A stretch of 64,000 bases of DNA, taken from NCBI GenBank assembly GCA_963731285.1, contig CAVSUR010000014.1, positions 310,001 to 374,000 on the forward strand, read 5' to 3'. A model generated the notes under the pieces. It had not been told where the DNA came from. It made no database searches and was given only the letters and a program-made list of their open reading frames with translations. The DNA comes from CAVSUR01 sp963731285 (lineage in GTDB: Bacteria; Actinomycetota; Actinomycetes; Streptosporangiales; Streptosporangiaceae). The position numbers and the translations under genes are program-made. Below, one piece after another: positions 59,737 through 64,000 of this stretch (its first letter is position 1; the number at the start of each line of letters is the position of its first letter).

Positions 59737-61071
59737 GTGCGCCGCGTCACTGTCCTCGGTACCGGCTACCTCGGTGCCGTGCACGCCGCGTGCCTGGCGG
59801 AGCTTGGTTTCGATGTGCTCGGAGTTGACACCGACGCGGGCAGGATCGCCGGCCTGTCCGCCGGGCAGCCGCCGTTCTGGGAGCCCGACCTCGACCAGCT
59901 GGTGCACCGCGGACTGCGGGCGGGCCGGCTGCGGTTCAGCACCTCCTATGCCGAGGCCGCGGAATTTGGTGACGTGCATTTCATCTGCGTCGGCACCCCC
60001 CCGCAGCCCGGCCAGGCCGGGGCGGACGTGTCCCAGCTGCTGCGCTGCGTCGACGAGCTGGCGCCGCGGCTGCGCAGGCCGTGCCTGGTGGTGGGCAAAT
60101 CGACCGGGCCGGTTGGGATGGCCGCCATGCTGGCCTGCCGCATCGCCGCCGCTGCGCCCGCGGGGGAGCAGGCCGAGCTGGCCTGGAACCCCGAGTTCCT
60201 GCGGGAAGGCCACGCGGTGGCGGACACGCTGCGCCCCGACCGCATCGTGGCCGGGGTCCGCAGCGCCCGCGCCGAGGGGGTACTGCGCGCCGTCTACGCT
60301 CGCTCGCTGGCCGCGGGCGTCCCGTTCCTGGTCACCGACTTCGCCACGGCCGAGCTGGCCAAGGTGGCCGCGAATGCGTTCCTGGCCACGAAGATCTCGT
60401 TCATCAACGCGATGGCCGAGGTCTGCCAGGCCGCGGGCGCCGACGTGCTGACCCTCGCCGACGTGCTGGGCCGGGACGAGCGGATCGGCGGCGGCAGCCT
60501 GCGCCCGGGGATCGGCTTCGGCGGCGGCTGCCTGCCCAAGGATCTGCAGGCGTTCCTGGCCCGGGCCAGCGAGCTGGGCGCCGGGGAGTCGCTGTCGTTC
60601 CTGCGGGAAGTCGACGCGATCAACAGCCGGGCCCGCGCCCGCGTTGTCGAGCTGACCGCCGAGCTGGCCGGCGGGTCGGTGGCGGGCCACGCGGTCGGCG
60701 TGCTGGGTGCCGCATTCAAGGCCGACTCCGACGACATCCGCGAGTCGCCGGCGCTCGCGGTGGCCGCTGCGCTGCACCGGCTCGGGGCCCGGGTCACCGT
60801 CTACGACCCGGCCGCCATGGACCGGGCCGCCCGCGCGCACCCGGAGCTGAGCTTCGCCGCCTCGGCGGTGGGCGCGGCGACGGAGGCGCGGGTGCTGCTG
60901 GTGCTGACCGACTGGGCGGAGTTCCGCGACGCCGACCCGGAAGTACTCGGCAAGGCGGTGGCCAGCCGTGCCGTCATCGATGGCCGGCACGTGCTGGATC
61001 CGGCCCGGTGGCAGGCGGCGGGCTGGGACTACCGGGCGCCGGGCCGCCCGCACGCCGCCGGTCAGCGGTGA
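59737..61071 (+). CDS. UDP-glucose/GDP-mannose dehydrogenase family protein
   Basis: A 444-residue nucleotide-sugar dehydrogenase that makes a UDP-uronic acid (or GDP-mannuronate) with two NAD+. NAD fold RRVTVLGTGYLGAVHAACLA; VHFICVGTPPQPGQAGADVS; VGKSTGPVG; central AWNPEFLREGHAV, LAKVAANAFLATKISFINAM; catalytic Cys in GIGFGGGCLPKDLQAF; C-terminal domain with GAAFKADSDDIRESPAL. UDP-glucose 6-dehydrogenase is the likeliest activity. The GTG start is 14 nt after the first GT2 gene and the stop overlaps the second (GTGA), so the three are one operon making and using a uronic-acid sugar. Confidence 0.92.
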   Translation: MRRVTVLGTGYLGAVHAACLAELGFDVLGVDTDAGRIAGLSAGQPPFWEPDLDQLVHRGLRAGRLRFSTSYAEAAEFGDVHFICVGTPPQPGQAGADVSQLLRCVDELAPRLRRPCLVVGKSTGPVGMAAMLACRIAAAAPAGEQAELAWNPEFLREGHAVADTLRPDRIVAGVRSARAEGVLRAVYARSLAAGVPFLVTDFATAELAKVAANAFLATKISFINAMAEVCQAAGADVLTLADVLGRDERIGGGSLRPGIGFGGGCLPKDLQAFLARASELGAGESLSFLREVDAINSRARARVVELTAELAGGSVAGHAVGVLGAAFKADSDDIRESPALAVAAALHRLGARVTVYDPAAMDRAARAHPELSFAASAVGAATEARVLLVLTDWAEFRDADPEVLGKAVASRAVIDGRHVLDPARWQAAGWDYRAPGRPHAAGQR

Positions 61072-61973
61072 GGCAGGTGACGCCCGACCCGCGGGTGTCA
61101 GTGGTGATCATCACCCGGGACCGGCGCGCTGAGCTGATCCGCACGCTGGAGCTGATGACCGCGCTGCCCGAGCAGCCGCCGATCTACGTGGTGGACAACG
61201 GCTCGGCCGACGGGTCGGCGGATGCCGCCGCTGCATTTGACGGCGTGCAGGTGCTGCCGGCGGGCTGCAACCTGGGCGCGCCCGGACGCAACTGGGCGGT
61301 CCGCCGGGTCACCACCCCGTACGTGGCGTTCTGCGATGACGACACCTGGTGGGATCCGGGTGCCCTGGCCAGGGCCGCGGACCTGCTCGATGCCTGCCCG
61401 CGGCTGGCGTCGGTGACCGGCCGCATCGTCGTGGAGCCGGGCGGCACGCCCGACCCCATCATCCCCGAGCTGGCCGGCTCGCCGGTCCCGGCCCCGCCGT
61501 GGCTGCCCGGGCCTGCCTTGCTGTCCATCCTGGCGGGCGCCTCCATGCTGCGGGTATCCGCGTTCCGCGCGGCCGGCGGCTTCTCCGCCCGGCTGTGGCT
61601 CGGCGGCGAAGAGGAGCTGCTCGGCCTGGACCTGGCTGCGGCGGGCTGGTGGATGTGCTACGCGGCCGACGTGACGGTGCACCACGCCGCCTCGACGGCC
61701 CGCGACCCGCGAGAGCGCCGCATGCTCGGCATCCGCAACACGCTGTGGACGGCCTGGCTGCGCCGCCCGCTTCCTGGCGCGCTGCGGCACACCGCGCACG
61801 TGCTGCGCTCGGCGCCGCGCGATCAGGCCAGCGCGACCGCGGTCGCCCGCGCCGTCGCCGGCCTGCCGTGGGTGATATCGCAGCGGCGGGTCGTCCCGCC
61901 GCAGGTCGAATCCGGACTGCGGCTGCTCGAGGTTTCCCAGCGCAGCTCTCCGGCCCGCCGCTACGTGGGCTGA
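61068..61973 (+). CDS. family 2 glycosyltransferase
   Basis: A 301-residue GT2 enzyme paralogous to the one two genes upstream. VSVVIITRDRRAELIRTLEL, IYVVDNGSADG, the DxD motif in YVAFCDDDTWW, FSARLWLGGEEELLGLDLAA and VTVHHAASTARDPRERRMLG follow the same order as the paralogue. The GTG overlaps the dehydrogenase stop. The last 13 nt overlap the converging GT9 gene. Confidence 0.9.
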   Translation: MRQVTPDPRVSVVIITRDRRAELIRTLELMTALPEQPPIYVVDNGSADGSADAAAAFDGVQVLPAGCNLGAPGRNWAVRRVTTPYVAFCDDDTWWDPGALARAADLLDACPRLASVTGRIVVEPGGTPDPIIPELAGSPVPAPPWLPGPALLSILAGASMLRVSAFRAAGGFSARLWLGGEEELLGLDLAAAGWWMCYAADVTVHHAASTARDPRERRMLGIRNTLWTAWLRRPLPGALRHTAHVLRSAPRDQASATAVARAVAGLPWVISQRRVVPPQVESGLRLLEVSQRSSPARRYVG

Positions 61974-62959
61974 CCGATACGTGCGGGGACCGGCTGCGAG
62001 CGTCCTGGAATGATCGCGGCGGCGGCGTCAAGTACCTCGGCCGCGCTGATGCGCAGCAGCCGCGGGTCGGGCCGCGTGCCGTGCGAGTCGCCGGGGCGGC
62101 AGCCGGTCCCCTTCCACAGGGCAATGTGCCGTCCCGATCCGGGCGGGGGTCCCCACAGTGCGGGCGACACCGGGCCGAACAAGGTCACCGAGGGCGTCCC
62201 GAAGGCGGTGGCCAGGTGCGCCGTGCCGGTGTCGTTGCTGATCACCAGCGCGGCCCCGGCGATCAGCCCGGCCAGCTCGGCCAGGCTGGTGCGTCCGGCG
62301 AACACCGCCGCCGGGCGCAGGCCGGCCGCCGCCGCGATCCCGTCGGCCAGCGGCCGCTCGCCGTCCGACCCGGTCAGCACCACCCGGTGGCCGCGGTCGG
62401 CCAGCTCCCTGGCGACCGCGGCGAACCGGCCGGCCGGCCACCGGCGGCTCCCGCTGGCCGCCCCCGGATGCAGCACGACGGCCCCGCGGGCCAGCGCTGC
62501 CGCCGTCGTGGCCGGCCGCGGTGCCGCCAGCCGCAGGGCCGCGGGGTCCGCGCCGATGCCCCGCCACCACAGCAGGCGGCACCAGCGCGCGACCTCATGC
62601 TCGGTGTCGTCCCACCAGGGGCCGTCCACGTCCGGCGCGGCGGGCGAGGCGTACATCATCGCGGCGGCCGCGCCCAGTGCCTCCACCAGCCGGTGGCTGG
62701 GCGGCCCGCTGCCGTGCAGGTCGACGGCGACCTGCGGCGGCGGTCCCGCCCAGCGGACCGGCGCCAGCTCCGCGGTCGGCAGCACCCGGTCGATGGCGCC
62801 GGTCAGCGCGGCCAGCGGCGCCAGCACGCCCGGCGCGGCGAGGACCAGCTCGTGCCGGGGGTAGGCGGCGCGCAGCCCGCGGTAGGCCGGCACGCCAGCC
62901 AGGAAGTCGCCGAGCCCAAGCGCGCGCAGTACCAGCACTGCCGGGCGGCGCGGCGTCAC
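61961..62959 (-). CDS. family 9 glycosyltransferase (heptosyltransferase-like)
   Basis: A 332-residue GT9 (GT-B fold) enzyme, similar to ADP-heptose:LPS heptosyltransferases although the host makes no LPS; actinobacterial members serve other glycans. VLVLRALGLGDFLAGVPAYR opens the N-domain; the C-domain has VVLHPGAASGSRRWPAGRFA, VVLTGSDGERPLADGI and LVISNDTGTAHLATAFGTPS, the family's donor-binding block. The GTG start overlaps the GT4 stop (GTGA). The same open frame continues upstream only because the GT4 gene is frameshifted. Confidence 0.9.
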   Translation of the reverse strand: MTPRRPAVLVLRALGLGDFLAGVPAYRGLRAAYPRHELVLAAPGVLAPLAALTGAIDRVLPTAELAPVRWAGPPPQVAVDLHGSGPPSHRLVEALGAAAAMMYASPAAPDVDGPWWDDTEHEVARWCRLLWWRGIGADPAALRLAAPRPATTAAALARGAVVLHPGAASGSRRWPAGRFAAVARELADRGHRVVLTGSDGERPLADGIAAAAGLRPAAVFAGRTSLAELAGLIAGAALVISNDTGTAHLATAFGTPSVTLFGPVSPALWGPPPGSGRHIALWKGTGCRPGDSHGTRPDPRLLRISAAEVLDAAAAIIPGRSQPVPARIGQPT

Positions 62960-63933
62960 CCGGTCCCCGCTGACGCGATGCCGTCCAGCAGCCTGTCCCA
63001 GTCGGCCAGGAACCGGCTTGAGACCGTACCGGGCCAGCGCGGCCTCGCGGGCGCCCCGGCCCAGCTCCGCCGCCTCGGCCGGGTCGGCCAGCAGCCGCCG
63101 CACCGCGTCGCGCAGCACTTGCCGGCTGGTGGACATGATGCCCGCTCCCGGCGGGATCGCGGTCACGGCCTCGGTGGCGGCGACGGCGACGACCGGCATG
63201 CCCAGGTGCATGGCCTCGATCAGCGCCAGCCCGAGCGAGGTCCACCGGACCGGGTGCAGGTACACCCCGCGGCGGGCCAGCGCCGCGTGCATCTGCTCCT
63301 GCGGCAGGTCCTCGTACCCGCGGATGCCAGGGGCGCCGAGCCGGGCACCGATGTCGTGCACGCCCATGCCGAAGACGTCCAGGCCGGACTGCTCGGCGAA
63401 GAACGGCAGCAGGTCGGTGCCGACGTACCGGCCGCGGCGCAGCGGCTCGTTCACCACCACGGCGGCCCGCGCGATCTCGCCGGTCCACCGCGCGCCAGGA
63501 TCGACGACGCCGTGCTCGATGACGGTGGCCGGCGTCGCACCGCAGTCCCAGAACAGCTCGTTGAAGTGGGTCACGTGCACCAGGCGCAGCTCCGGCCGGT
63601 CGGCCATGCGGGTGCCGGGTCAGCGGCACCGTCGCCGGAGGGGGCGTCGTGCTCGAGGTAGACGGCGGGCAGGTCGCCGCCCGGCCGGCCGCCCGGTCAG
63701 CTGCGCGGTCAGCTCCTCCTCGTGCGGGCGCTGCAGGATCACCACGTCGATGTGCGCGTCGCGCAGCCCGGCCGTGGCCACCTCGACCGCGCGCGGCGGG
63801 CCAGTTCCAGGTGCGGGCCCGGCCGCGGCCGTCCGGTCCGCGGTCCGGCGTCACCGGCAGCAGGTAGGTGTGCGCGGCCCTGGACGAAGGCGGTCGTCCA
63901 GGAGCCGTGCACGTGCCACAGCAGGATTCTCAC
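62956..63933 (-). pseudogene. GT4-type glycosyltransferase with several frameshifts
   Basis: The protein can be pieced together over three frames. GTG start MRILLWHVHGSWTTAFVQG; then LLPVTPDRGPDGRGRARTW and NWP; then RAVEVATAGLRDAHIDVVIL; then GGDLPAVYLEHDAPSGD; then MADRPELRLVHVTHFNELFW, GLDVFGMGVHDIGARLGAPG, SLGLALIEAMHLGMPVVAVA and LARYGLK; a last shift at AAG-C-CGG (about 63020) restores RFLADWDRLLDGIASAGTG before TGA. At least five single-base shifts lie in about 950 nt, most in the first 330. Each piece is well conserved, so sequencing indels near the contig end are the likely cause. The intact protein would be a GT-B retaining glycosyltransferase. Confidence 0.75.
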
Positions 63934-64000
63934 GACGCTGCCTCCGTCACTGGCTCCTCCGGCCGGCCGGGCGGCCACGGCCCGCCGGGGCGGGCGTGAG
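63930..64000 (-). CDS. possible C-terminal end of an upstream gene in the GT cluster
   Basis: On the minus strand a frame entering from the window edge ends GRPEEPVTEAAS and TGA, overlapping the GT4 start (GTGA) as other genes in the cluster do. Only about 23 codons are visible and no family can be named. Confidence 0.3.
   Translation of the reverse strand, partial: HARPGGPWPPGRPEEPVTEAAS

Noticed and set aside
59326..61053. Open frame of 575 codons on the minus strand
   Set aside because: Antisense to the UDP-glucose dehydrogenase and the GT2 tail; low-complexity translation.
1..64000. tRNA, rRNA or known riboswitch
   Set aside because: No cloverleaf, rRNA-like stretch or familiar riboswitch core was recognised by eye; tRNAscan-SE and Infernal/Rfam would settle this.

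Overview
The window is very GC-rich (over 70% by eye), densely packed, and full of GTG starts and 4-nt ATGA/GTGA gene overlaps. The families present (UdgX, F420-dependent LLM oxidoreductase, DUF1918, DUF3618, DUF6197, DUF6510, an aerobic paa operon) point to a high-GC actinomycete, probably a soil filamentous type. The genus cannot be read from the sequence. No rRNA, tRNA, CRISPR array, insertion sequence or phage block was recognised.

Layout. 0-5 kb: the end of an AMACR-like CoA transferase, a YjbR protein, a broken monooxygenase, and a minus-strand redox operon (sulfite-oxidase-like protein, shortened Dyp peroxidase, ferredoxin reductase, DUF6510). 5-14 kb: a two-component system, a CPA1 antiporter, a truncated DedA protein, a GH76 glycosidase, a secreted phosphatase, a PP2C phosphatase and small proteins. 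14-30 kb: a TetR gene with a striking operator, a deletion scar, an aldehyde dehydrogenase, and two divergent operons. The minus operon carries DUF1116 and fdrA (related to oxamate carbamoyltransferase). The plus operon carries a three-subunit molybdenum hydroxylase, a CoxG-like protein, hydantoinase A and B, and a barbiturase/cyanuric-acid-hydrolase-family enzyme. Together they look like an oxidative and hydrolytic pathway for an N-heterocycle of the uracil/barbiturate type, and this is the most interesting part of the window.

30-43 kb: a HAD dehalogenase, a frameshifted secreted BNR-repeat protein, a substrate-binding lipoprotein placed with a sodium:solute symporter and a small membrane protein, an F420 enzyme, an XRE-cupin regulator beside an NCS1 permease and a ureohydrolase, and a holin/DUF3618 envelope operon ending in a strong hairpin. 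43-51.6 kb: aerobic phenylacetate catabolism (paaABCDE, an enoyl-CoA hydratase, paaZ, paaG, a TetR regulator), with matching operator-promoter elements before paaZ and paaA. 51.6-58.5 kb: a sulfite oxidase, a phosphodiester glycosidase, an alcohol dehydrogenase, UdgX, a gamma carbonic anhydrase, a STAS protein and a MarR regulator. 58.5-64 kb: a cell-surface glycan cluster (two related GT2 enzymes, UDP-glucose dehydrogenase, GT9, GT4).

Caution: about ten genes carry single-base frameshifts with the protein sequence well preserved on both sides (fdrA, the BNR protein, the first gene of the holin operon, paaD, paaE, sulfite oxidase, carbonic anhydrase, GT4 and others). Several lie in C or G runs. 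This pattern fits uncorrected indel errors in the assembly at least as well as true gene decay. By contrast the 5' loss of DedA, the SDR scar and the Dyp deletion are larger and look real.
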